A stretch of DNA of 5,669 nt from Melioribacteraceae bacterium. GTDB taxonomy: Bacteria > Bacteroidota > Ignavibacteria > Ignavibacteriales > Melioribacteraceae. Both the position numbers and the translations under genes were made by a program. Numbering within the stretch: position 1 is the first letter of the stretch; each line of letters begins with the position of its first letter. Under the pieces are notes generated by a model. The model was given only the letters and a program-made list of their open reading frames with translations, was not told the origin of the DNA and ran no database searches. Below, one piece after another: positions 1 through 5,669 of this stretch. The stretch lies in assembly GCA_015494845.1 (NCBI GenBank), contig WGAL01000226.1, positions 1 through 5,669 on the forward strand. Reading direction: 5' to 3'.

Positions 1-336
1 CGTATTTCCGCGAAGTTGAGCGAGCTTGAAAAAATCAAAAAAAGAAAAAAGAATAACGAAACTTTCTCGAAAATTAATTATTATTCACAATTACAAAATT
101 TGCGTCTCGATATTCGCGGCAAAAAGCCGGAAGAGATTGAATTTGAAGTGGTGAAATTTATCGACGACGCATACGCGACAAACAATAAAGAGATTGAAAT
201 TCTGCATGGAAAAGGAACCGGCGCTTTGAAACAAACCGTTCACAAATTACTTCGCGAACACGAATTTGTCGAGGATTTTCATTTCGCAAAAGTTGAAGCC
301 GGCGGCGAAGGAATTACCGTAATAAAATTGAAATAG
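1..336 (+). CDS. mutS2: Endonuclease MutS2, C-terminal Smr domain (5' partial)
   Basis: The reading frame is open from the first base, so this is the 3' end of a gene that starts upstream (111 codons plus TAG are visible). An in-frame TTG at 16 is unlikely to be the real start. After a lysine-rich linker (codons about 11-17) comes an Smr domain over roughly codons 35-111, with the two family hallmarks LDIRG (codons 36-40) and HGKGTG (codons 69-74), ending in a GGEGITVIKL strand typical of MutS2 C-termini. In MutS2 this domain is a nicking endonuclease or RNA/ribosome-acting module attached to a MutS-like ATPase. The protein has been linked to suppression of recombination and to rescue of collided ribosomes. 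The ATPase part is outside the window, so a stand-alone Smr protein is not fully excluded, but the charged linker and open 5' end favour MutS2. The downstream biotin carboxylase starts 3 nt after the stop, suggesting co-transcription. Confidence 0.88.
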   Translation, partial: RISAKLSELEKIKKRKKNNETFSKINYYSQLQNLRLDIRGKKPEEIEFEVVKFIDDAYATNNKEIEILHGKGTGALKQTVHKLLREHEFVEDFHFAKVEAGGEGITVIKLK

Positions 337-339
337 ATT

Positions 340-1827
340 ATGAAGATTAAAAAACTTTTAGTTGCCAACCGCGGCGAAATAGCCGTAAGAGTTTTGCGAG
401 CCGCAAAAGAATTGGGAATTACGGCGGTCGCGGTTTTTTCGGAAGCGGACAGAAACGCTTTACACGTAAAAATTGCCGACGAGGCGTATTGCATCGGCGC
501 GGCGCCGGCGGCGGAATCTTACTTGCGCGGCGATAAAATTATTTCGGTCGCAAAGGAAATTGGGGCGGATGCTATTCACCCCGGTTACGGATTTCTTTCC
601 GAGAACGCGGAATTTATCAAAATGTGCGAAGAATCGGGAATTATTTTCATAGGTCCTTCCGCGGAATCCGTTGAAATGATGGGAGAAAAAACCGCCGCGA
701 GAACTTTGATGAAAAAACACGGCGTTCCGATTGTGCCGGGAACTACGGAGCCGGTTGAAAGCGAAGAAGAATTAATTAAAGTTGCGCGGGAAATCGGTTA
801 TCCGGTTATGCTTAAAGCGGCGGCAGGCGGCGGCGGAAAAGGAATGCGCCGAATCGATTCCGAAGACGAACTTGTCGATGGCTTTAACCGCGCGCGGAGC
901 GAGGCGATAAAAGCGTTCGGAAACGGCGCGGTTTATATCGAAAAGTTTATTGAAAATCCGAAACACATCGAAGTGCAAATTATTGCGGACAAGCACGGAA
1001 ACTACCGTCATTTGTTTGAGCGCGAATGTTCCGTTCAACGCCGTCATCAAAAAGTGATTGAAGAATCGCCTTCGGCGAGCGTAACTCCGGAAGTACGCGA
1101 AAAAATTACGCAAGCGGCAATCAACGCGGCAAAAGCGTGCAATTATTACAATGCGGGAACAATCGAGTTCTTAATGGACAGAAACAAGAATTTTTATTTC
1201 CTCGAAATGAACACGCGCTTGCAAGTGGAGCATCCGGTTACCGAATTGATTTCGGGAATCGATTTGGTAAAAGAGCAAATCAGAATTGCCGAGGGCGAAA
1301 AAATCTCCTTCGGGCAAGACGAACTTTACATTCACGGCGCGGCTATTGAATGCCGTGTTTACGCCGAAGACGCGACGAACAATTACGCGCCTTCGATTGG
1401 AAAAATAGAATTGCACCGTTTGCCTTCCGGTCCCGGCGTTAGAGTTGACCAAGGAATTGAAACCGGTTCGGAAGTAAGCGTTTATTACGACCCGATGCTT
1501 TCCAAAGTTATTACTTGGGGAAGAACCCGCGAAGACGCAATTCGCAGAATGCTGAACGTTTTGAACGAATATAAAATTATCGGCGTTAAAACGAATATTC
1601 CGCTTTTCTTCTGGATATTAAAACACCCGAAATTTTTGGACGCGAGTTTTGATATTAACTTCCTCGAAGAAGAATTAACGCCGCTTCTTCCTGACAAATG
1701 GACGGAAGATTTTGAGAATATCGACGATGTTGTCGCAATTCTTGGCGCAATTATCAGAGACGAATCTTTGCGGTTCAAAGTAACTGAAAATGTTATTTCC
1801 GAAGAAAACAAGTGGGCAGCGCTATGA
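340..1827 (+). CDS. accC: Biotin carboxylase subunit of an acyl-CoA (acetyl/propionyl-CoA) carboxylase
   Basis: This 495-residue protein catalyses ATP- and bicarbonate-dependent carboxylation of biotin on a carrier protein, the first half-reaction of acetyl-/propionyl-CoA carboxylases. The N-terminal domain begins with [15 protein letters not shown] (residues 4-18) and contains [10 protein letters not shown]. The ATP-grasp domain (about 115-315) has the glycine-rich loop [12 protein letters not shown] (159-170), [15 protein letters not shown] and the signature [10 protein letters not shown] (289-298), which holds the metal-binding Glu and catalytic Arg. The C-terminal domain has ECRVYAED with Arg339, equivalent to E. 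coli AccC Arg338. All recognisable active-site motifs are intact. It is about 45 residues longer than E. coli AccC (449 residues), with an extra C-terminal tail (about 450-495) like that of acyl-CoA carboxylase alpha subunits. The ATG lies 3 nt after mutS2 with no good Shine-Dalgarno sequence, so translational coupling is likely. Its stop overlaps the carrier-protein start. Acetyl-CoA, propionyl-CoA or pyruvate specificity cannot be decided, because the carboxyltransferase is absent. Confidence 0.95.
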   Translation: MKIKKLLVANRGEIAVRVLRAAKELGITAVAVFSEADRNALHVKIADEAYCIGAAPAAESYLRGDKIISVAKEIGADAIHPGYGFLSENAEFIKMCEESGIIFIGPSAESVEMMGEKTAARTLMKKHGVPIVPGTTEPVESEEELIKVAREIGYPVMLKAAAGGGGKGMRRIDSEDELVDGFNRARSEAIKAFGNGAVYIEKFIENPKHIEVQIIADKHGNYRHLFERECSVQRRHQKVIEESPSASVTPEVREKITQAAINAAKACNYYNAGTIEFLMDRNKNFYFLEMNTRLQVEHPVTELISGIDLVKEQIRIAEGEKISFGQDELYIHGAAIECRVYAEDATNNYAPSIGKIELHRLPSGPGVRVDQGIETGSEVSVYYDPMLSKVITWGRTREDAIRRMLNVLNEYKIIGVKTNIPLFFWILKHPKFLDASFDINFLEEELTPLLPDKWTEDFENIDDVVAILGAIIRDESLRFKVTENVISEENKWAAL

Positions 1828-2324
1828 ATAATTACGTTGTAAATATTAACGGAAAAAAGAAGAAAAACGTCAAGTTAAGAAATTCGCACGCCGAAGTTGA
1901 CGGAAAAAACGTTGAATACGAAATCCTTTCTAAAAATAAAAACCAAATTATAGTTAAGATTGACGGAAAAATTTACAATGCGGTTTATGCGCGCAAAAGC
2001 GAAGGTAAAATACGGATGCTCGCCAACGGACAGAATTTCGATTTGGAAGTTTTGACCGATTTGCAAAACCGCGCAAAAGAATATCAAGCCGAAAAGAGAA
2101 GAAATTCCGGCGAAATGCAAGTCGCCGCCTCAATGCCGGGATTGGTTCTTAAAATAAACGTTAGCGAAGGCGACGAAGTAAACGAAGGCGACACGCTTTT
2201 TATTCTTGAAGCGATGAAAATGGAAAACGAAATTAAAGCCGAAAGTCCAGGGAAAGTCAAGGAAATCAAGGTTAAACAAGGCGACGCCGTAGAGAAAGGC
2301 GCGGTAATTTTGACTATCGGATAA
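1824..2324 (+). CDS. Biotin carboxyl carrier protein of acyl-CoA carboxylase
   Basis: This 166-residue protein carries biotin between the adjacent biotin carboxylase and a carboxyltransferase. The C-terminal biotinyl domain (about residues 95-166) contains [10 protein letters not shown] and the biotinylation motif EAMKMENEI, with the modified lysine at residue 132. That Lys is the 35th residue from the C-terminus, the usual place for biotin domains. Residues 1-85 are a beta-rich region (YVVNINGK..., [23 protein letters not shown]) resembling the BT domain that joins the carboxylase and biotin domains in propionyl-CoA carboxylase alpha chains, so the pair looks like a split version of such a chain. 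A charged linker (about 82-95) separates the halves. I chose the ATG at 1824 because it overlaps the upstream TGA (ATGA), a classic coupling arrangement. An in-frame GTG at 1812 would add only four residues. It is unlike FASII-type AccB in its N-terminal half, so I give no gene symbol. Confidence 0.92.
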   Translation: MNNYVVNINGKKKKNVKLRNSHAEVDGKNVEYEILSKNKNQIIVKIDGKIYNAVYARKSEGKIRMLANGQNFDLEVLTDLQNRAKEYQAEKRRNSGEMQVAASMPGLVLKINVSEGDEVNEGDTLFILEAMKMENEIKAESPGKVKEIKVKQGDAVEKGAVILTIG

Positions 2325-2392
2325 TTGGTTTTTTCAAATTTTTATTTTAAATTGATTTGTTCATTACAAAACACAAAAACAGGAGCAGTCAC
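2325..2392 (+). other. AT-rich intergenic gap before fadL-like gene
   Basis: This 68-nt spacer is very A/T-rich and ends in a ribosome binding site. There is no GC-containing hairpin, so no intrinsic terminator can be called after the carrier-protein gene. TTGATTTG at 2352-2359 matches the Bacteroidota -7 consensus TAnnTTTG at five of six fixed positions. The possible upstream partner, TTGG at 2325-2328, is 23 nt away, so a promoter here is only possible. The FadL-like gene may therefore be read through from the carboxylase genes or have its own start. Confidence 0.3.
2381..2385 (+). promoter_or_regulatory. Ribosome binding site (AGGAG) for the FadL-family gene
   Basis: AGGAG lies 7 nt upstream of the ATG at 2393. 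It selects that ATG over the in-frame TTG at 2357, which would put 12 extra residues (MFITKHKNRSSH) in front of an otherwise perfect signal peptide. Confidence 0.85.
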
Positions 2393-3631
2393 ATGATTAA
2401 AAAAACTTTGTCTTTTTTTACAATTCTCGTTTTTTTGACGAGTTCGGCTTTTGCCGGCGGATTTCAGATTAACGAACATTCCGCGCGCGCAATGGCAATG
2501 GGCGGCGCTTTCACAGGTTTGGCAAACGACGCTTCCGCCGCGTTTTTTAACCCAGCCGGAATGACTCAACTTTCAGGTTGGAATTTCTCGCTTGGAACCA
2601 CGGTTATTTCTCCTTTCGCTTCATTCAGAGGCGTGTACCCTGCAACTACCGAATATGATTTGCAAAAACAAACTTTTACCCCGATTAACGTTTATGCCGT
2701 TGGACAAATTACGGACAATCTTTTTGTCGGTTTCAGCGTAAACAATCCTTTCGGTTTGGGAACGCGCTGGGACGACGACTGGGTTGGTCGTTATCTCGCA
2801 GTTGAAACGGAACTTAAAACTTTCTATTACGGATTGAACCTCGCTTACAAAATTAACGACGTATTTTCAATTGCGGCAGGCGTAAACTACGCTTACGGAG
2901 ATGTTACAATTATGAAATACGTTCCTCTTCCTGACCCGCTTGCAGGCGATTTTAAATTAAGTTTGAAAGGCGACGACACTGCGTTTAGTTACAATGTTTC
3001 ATTATTTGTTAAACCTTCCGATGCGCTTTCCCTCGGTCTTTCGTTCAGAAGTTCCACTCCGTTTGATTTTCAAGGAACTGCGACTTCTGAAGAATATCCT
3101 ACTCAATTAGAAGGAAGACTTCCTTCCGGCGATATTTCCGCGTCGTTTACCGCGCCAATGAATATTCAAGCCGGTTTGGCTTGGCATGCTAACGAAAAAT
3201 TAGTCGTTACTGCGGATTATCAATACGTCGGTTGGTCGAGCTACGATAAAATGGAAGTTAAATTTGCCGACGGAACAACTTCATCAGCCGTAAGAGATTA
3301 TCAAAATTCTTGGATTGCAAGACTTGGCGGCGAATATGAACTGAATAACGCTTTCAAATTAAGAGCCGGTTTCTTGTATGATAAAAATCCTGTAAAAGAC
3401 GAATTAGTTGAACCGTCGTTGCCGGATGCGGACAGAATGGGCTTCAACGTCGGTTTCGGTTATATGTTTACCGAAAAATTCGGAATGGATTTAGGTTATA
3501 TGTTCTTGCGTTTTGCCGAAAGAACAATTACAAATTCCGAAGTTTCCTACACATCCGGAAATTCTCCGTTTAACGGAACTTATAATTCTTACGCTCATCT
3601 TTTCGCAATTAACTTTTCATATAAATTTTAA
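2393..3631 (+). CDS. FadL/OmpP1-family outer-membrane transport protein
   Basis: This 412-residue precursor is predicted to form a beta-barrel that carries hydrophobic substrates, such as long-chain fatty acids or aromatic hydrocarbons, across the outer membrane. It has a Sec signal peptide (residues 1-21, KK then a hydrophobic core, cut after AFA). The mature N-terminus, GGFQINEHSARAMAMGGAF, matches the FadL plug region, followed by NDASAAFFNPAGM with the NPA box at 53-55. A second conserved block, NNPFGLGTRWDDDWVGRY (from residue 117), is very typical of the family. The rest alternates polar and aromatic residues as in membrane strands, and the chain ends FAINFSYKF, the terminal-Phe signal for the BAM machinery. 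Length is close to the family norm (about 420-450). The start at 2393 is fixed by the AGGAG site and signal peptide. It is followed after 15 nt by a lipoprotein SGNH hydrolase, suggesting a shared lipid-related role. The actual substrate cannot be read from the sequence. Confidence 0.93.
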   Translation: MIKKTLSFFTILVFLTSSAFAGGFQINEHSARAMAMGGAFTGLANDASAAFFNPAGMTQLSGWNFSLGTTVISPFASFRGVYPATTEYDLQKQTFTPINVYAVGQITDNLFVGFSVNNPFGLGTRWDDDWVGRYLAVETELKTFYYGLNLAYKINDVFSIAAGVNYAYGDVTIMKYVPLPDPLAGDFKLSLKGDDTAFSYNVSLFVKPSDALSLGLSFRSSTPFDFQGTATSEEYPTQLEGRLPSGDISASFTAPMNIQAGLAWHANEKLVVTADYQYVGWSSYDKMEVKFADGTTSSAVRDYQNSWIARLGGEYELNNAFKLRAGFLYDKNPVKDELVEPSLPDADRMGFNVGFGYMFTEKFGMDLGYMFLRFAERTITNSEVSYTSGNSPFNGTYNSYAHLFAINFSYKF

Positions 3632-3636
3632 GGAGG
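3631..3636 (+). promoter_or_regulatory. Ribosome binding site (AGGAGG) for the SGNH hydrolase gene
   Basis: A perfect AGGAGG overlaps the last base of the FadL-family stop codon (TAAGGAGG) and sits 10 nt before the ATG at 3647. The overlap shows that the two genes are packed as one unit with no room for a promoter between them. Confidence 0.9.
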
Positions 3637-3646
3637 ATAAGTAAGT

Positions 3647-5074
3647 ATGAAAAAAATAAATAAATTTTTGCTATTGATTGTCTTCTCTTTCGCAATTGCG
3701 TTTATCGGTTGCGAAGACAGAAGCGAGATTACGGTTCCGGAAGTCTCCACCGGAAACGCTGACTTTACGCGTTTTGTCGTAGTTGGCAACAGTCTTTCCG
3801 CGGCTTACCAAAACGGAACGTTATACGAATCTTCCCAAAAATATTCGTTTGGAAAATTAATTGCGGCTCAAGTCGGAACTGATTTTGCACAACCTTATTA
3901 CAGCGATCCTGGCGCAGGTGGCAGACTTGAAATTGCAAGCTTCAACGCCGACGGAACTCCGAATATTGTTCCTAATGCAAATACCGGCGAACCGACAAAT
4001 TTGGAATATGCAAAACCATATAACAATTTGGGAATTCCAGGCGAATGGCTCGGCGACGCTTTATTTGCAACAAACTCTAACGATTGCATAACCGGTCAGG
4101 CAGGTCATCCTAATCCGTATTTCGATTTGGTTTTGAGAGGACAAGGAACGCAAGTTCAACAAGCAAGAGCGTTGCAACCTACGTTTATGATTTTCTGGCT
4201 CGGAAATAATGACATTTTGGGTTATGCAACTTCCGGCGGCGTTTATTCGCATAACGATGTAAACACTTTTACCGCTCTCTACAGTATGGCGTTAGATTCG
4301 CTTGCAACTACCGGCGCGAAAATTGTTGTTGCAAATATTCCTTACGTTACCGCTACTCCTTATTTCACGACAATAGGACCAAAAGTAGGTTTGGCTATAA
4401 AAGACGCCGTTGACGCAGGACTTGCCGTAGGCGTTTATTATCAAAAACACGGCGAAGTAGGTCCTGTTCCGGCAACGCAATATGTCGATTACAACGGATT
4501 GTTCCAATTGCAAGTTATTTTAACTTTGGCGGGCTCAAAATATGCTGCGTTAATCGGACAACCAACCGGACAATTTTACCGCGATAACGGAATCGCCGAT
4601 CCGAGCGTAATCGGAATCGACACGACAAAACCGTTCGGCTTGCATCCGTTAAATCCTTATCCCGATGCCTACACGTTGGATGCTGACGAAATTACCGAAA
4701 CTAAAAACACAATCGACGGATTTAACAACGCAATTTCAACATTGGCGGCGGCGCATAATTATCCGTTAGTCGATATTAATGCGTTCTTAAACCAAGTTGC
4801 ATCAACCGGTTACGACGCAAACGGAATTCATTTTACTTCCGCTTACATTACCGGAAATACTTTCAGCTTGGACGGAGTTCACCCGACAAGTCGCGGTTAT
4901 GCGGTTATTGCCAATTTGTTTATTGATAAAATTAATGAAGCGTTCAACGCGAATATTCCGAAAGTTGATGTTGCGGCGGTTCCAAACAGCATTTTATTGC
5001 AAGGTTCCCGTCCGGTTACCAAAAACGGAATTCCGATTGTCGATCGTTCCGTAATGGATAAAGTTCTTCATTAA
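3647..5074 (+). CDS. SGNH/GDSL-type hydrolase lipoprotein
   Basis: This 475-residue protein is a predicted envelope esterase/lipase of the SGNH superfamily. A lipoprotein signal peptide (KK, hydrophobic core 7-20) leads to FIGC with the lipidated Cys at 22. The family blocks follow in order. Block I is FVVVGNSLSAAY with nucleophile Ser49, where GNSLS replaces the usual GDSLS. Block II is NNLGIPGEWLGD with Gly129. Block III is FWLGNND (186-189). Block V is DGVHPTSRGYA with Asp409 and His412, completing the Ser-Asp-His set. The span between blocks III and V (about 220 residues) is much longer than in compact SGNH enzymes of about 200-250 residues, so there is an insertion that may shape the substrate site. 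The gene lies 15 nt after the FadL-family channel and ends before a strong terminator. Likely substrates are lipid or other esters, but none can be named. The residues just after the Cys are Glu-Asp, which may affect sorting. Confidence 0.88.
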   Translation: MKKINKFLLLIVFSFAIAFIGCEDRSEITVPEVSTGNADFTRFVVVGNSLSAAYQNGTLYESSQKYSFGKLIAAQVGTDFAQPYYSDPGAGGRLEIASFNADGTPNIVPNANTGEPTNLEYAKPYNNLGIPGEWLGDALFATNSNDCITGQAGHPNPYFDLVLRGQGTQVQQARALQPTFMIFWLGNNDILGYATSGGVYSHNDVNTFTALYSMALDSLATTGAKIVVANIPYVTATPYFTTIGPKVGLAIKDAVDAGLAVGVYYQKHGEVGPVPATQYVDYNGLFQLQVILTLAGSKYAALIGQPTGQFYRDNGIADPSVIGIDTTKPFGLHPLNPYPDAYTLDADEITETKNTIDGFNNAISTLAAAHNYPLVDINAFLNQVASTGYDANGIHFTSAYITGNTFSLDGVHPTSRGYAVIANLFIDKINEAFNANIPKVDVAAVPNSILLQGSRPVTKNGIPIVDRSVMDKVLH

Positions 5075-5097
5075 TTTAATATCTTCGTTTTTTGCAT

Positions 5098-5139
5098 AAA
5101 ATCTCGCGTCGCCGTTTTCAGGTGAAGCGGGATTTTCTT
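5098..5139 (+). terminator. Intrinsic terminator after the SGNH hydrolase gene
   Basis: AAAATCTCGC (5098-5107) pairs with GCGGGATTTT (5127-5136) over ten pairs including one G-T wobble. After a single G/A mismatch, TCGCC (5109-5113) pairs with GGTGA (5121-5125), leaving the 7-nt loop GTTTTCA. The stem runs into a T-rich tail (ATTTTCTTATTAT). It starts 24 nt past the hydrolase stop and should end the upstream transcription unit. The A-run on the 5' side mirrors the T-run, so it could also work on the opposite strand. Pairing was worked out by hand, without an energy calculation. Confidence 0.85.
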
Positions 5140-5181
5140 ATTATAGTGGGTATAAATTCAAAAAAATTTATCGGCAAAGGA

Positions 5182-5661
5182 ATGAAAAAGACAGTTTCTT
5201 TTATTCTCTTAACATTGTTTGTATTTGCTTGCTCTTCCGGCAATGAAACGGTTCAAAAGAAAAAGAAGTCGGAAGAAGAACCTTATATCTTTGACGCGGT
5301 TGGAACCGTAGAACCGGAAAAACCGAAAGAAGAAGTAAAAAAAGTTACAACCCCGGATTCATCGCGGGTTCAAGAGAAAATTAAAGAAGAAACGAAAAAC
5401 GAAGCGGAAGGAACGGTTGAAGAACCGATTTATTTTGTGCAAATCGGGGCGTTTACGACGCAAGAAAGAGCGGAAGAATTTGTGAAAGAGGCGAAAAAAA
5501 TTTTGAAAAATCAAGAATTTACAATTACATTTAGCGATAGAGTAAATATGTTTGTCGTTCAACTTCCGCCGTTTAAAGACAGAAAAAAAGCGGAGAAAGT
5601 TAGAAATCGTCTTTGGAAATTCGATAAATTCAAAGACGCTTTTATAGTAACAGAAGAATAG
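5182..5661 (+). CDS. SPOR-domain lipoprotein
   Basis: This 159-residue protein has a lipoprotein signal peptide (MKKT, hydrophobic core, VFAC) with the lipidated Cys at 17. A long charged Lys/Glu/Pro-rich linker (about 18-80) is probably disordered and spans the periplasm. The C-terminal SPOR domain (about 82-157) begins YFVQIGAFTTQERAEEF and contains FVVQLPPFKDRKKAEKV, matching the domain's two similar beta-alpha repeats. SPOR domains bind peptidoglycan strands stripped of stem peptides, mostly at the division septum, so a role in cell division or wall remodelling is likely, as with RlpA, DedD or FtsN. There is no catalytic domain. I chose the ATG at 5182 because the signal peptide begins there. 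The longer frame from TTG at 5092 would run through the terminator hairpin and bury the signal. The Shine-Dalgarno match (AAAGG, 1 nt from ATG) is poorly spaced. The gene probably has its own promoter, and its stop overlaps the next gene's AGGAGG. Confidence 0.87.
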   Translation: MKKTVSFILLTLFVFACSSGNETVQKKKKSEEEPYIFDAVGTVEPEKPKEEVKKVTTPDSSRVQEKIKEETKNEAEGTVEEPIYFVQIGAFTTQERAEEFVKEAKKILKNQEFTITFSDRVNMFVVQLPPFKDRKKAEKVRNRLWKFDKFKDAFIVTEE

Positions 5662-5665
5662 GAGG
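5660..5665 (+). promoter_or_regulatory. Ribosome binding site (AGGAGG) for a gene beyond the window
   Basis: AGGAGG overlaps the TAG stop of the SPOR lipoprotein gene, the same layout as at 3631-3636. Its start codon should lie within about 10 nt past it, just outside the window, making the SPOR gene the first or an early member of a further operon on the + strand. Confidence 0.7.
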
Positions 5666-5669
5666 TACC

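Noticed and set aside
772..1113. Open frame on the minus strand inside the biotin carboxylase gene, and similar antisense frames elsewhere
   Set aside because: They are Arg/Phe-rich mirror frames of strongly conserved genes, with no recognisable domains or start signals of their own.
1812..1823. GTG at 1812 as the start of the carrier protein
   Set aside because: Adds only four non-conserved residues; the ATG overlapping the upstream TGA is the more usual arrangement.
2334..2355. Imperfect inverted repeat TCAAATTT...AAATTGA after the carrier-protein gene as a terminator
   Set aside because: Only about seven mostly A-T pairs with a bulge; too weak to form a stable hairpin and expected by chance in such AT-rich DNA.
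4797..5054. Alternative plus-strand frame inside the SGNH hydrolase gene
   Set aside because: It lies wholly within the conserved block V region of the hydrolase and its translation shows no family features.
5092..5181. Longer start (TTG at 5092) for the SPOR lipoprotein
   Set aside because: It would translate through the terminator hairpin, place 30 residues before a clear lipoprotein signal peptide, and has no ribosome binding site. An in-frame GTG at 5146 also lacks a site.
1..5669. A previously undescribed defence, mobile or RNA-based system
   Set aside because: All substantial space is filled by recognisable housekeeping or envelope genes; no direct-repeat arrays, transposase, toxin-antitoxin pair, tRNA or structured non-coding region beyond the terminator was seen.

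Overview
The window looks like ordinary chromosomal DNA from a diderm (Gram-negative) bacterium. Outer-membrane gene products point to this: a FadL-type beta-barrel ending in Phe and two lipoproteins. The moderate-to-low GC content, long A/T runs, the split biotin carboxylase plus carrier-protein arrangement, and a FadL gene next to a GNSLS-type SGNH lipoprotein all suggest the Bacteroidota/Chlorobiota/Ignavibacteriota/Fibrobacterota (FCB) assemblage. Perfect or near-perfect AGGAGG ribosome binding sites before some genes argue against a typical Bacteroidia or Flavobacteriia member. The exact phylum cannot be fixed from this sequence.

Layout, all genes on the + strand. (1) Bases 1-336 are the 3' end of mutS2, carrying the Smr nuclease domain. 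(2) Bases 340-1827 encode a biotin carboxylase, only 3 nt after mutS2. (3) Bases 1824-2324 encode the matching biotin carboxyl carrier protein, which overlaps the previous stop as ATGA. (4) After a 68-nt AT-rich gap, 2393-3631 encode a FadL-family outer-membrane channel. (5) Fifteen nt later, 3647-5074 encode an SGNH/GDSL-type hydrolase lipoprotein. (6) A strong intrinsic terminator lies at 5098-5139. (7) Bases 5182-5661 encode a small SPOR-domain lipoprotein. Its stop codon overlaps an AGGAGG motif that must serve a gene beginning just past the window.

How the genes fit together: the carboxylase pair supplies the ATP-dependent biotin-carboxylating half of an acyl-CoA (acetyl- or propionyl-CoA) carboxylase; the carboxyltransferase subunit is not here. 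The FadL/SGNH pair is a plausible lipid-handling unit, with an envelope esterase releasing hydrophobic products and a channel carrying them across the outer membrane. The SPOR lipoprotein probably binds septal peptidoglycan and belongs to a separate transcription unit.

No mobile element, CRISPR array, tRNA, rRNA or clearly new system was found. The most interesting points are the FadL-SGNH pair, the acidic residues after the hydrolase's lipid-anchored Cys, and the carboxylase pair lying behind mutS2 without its carboxyltransferase.
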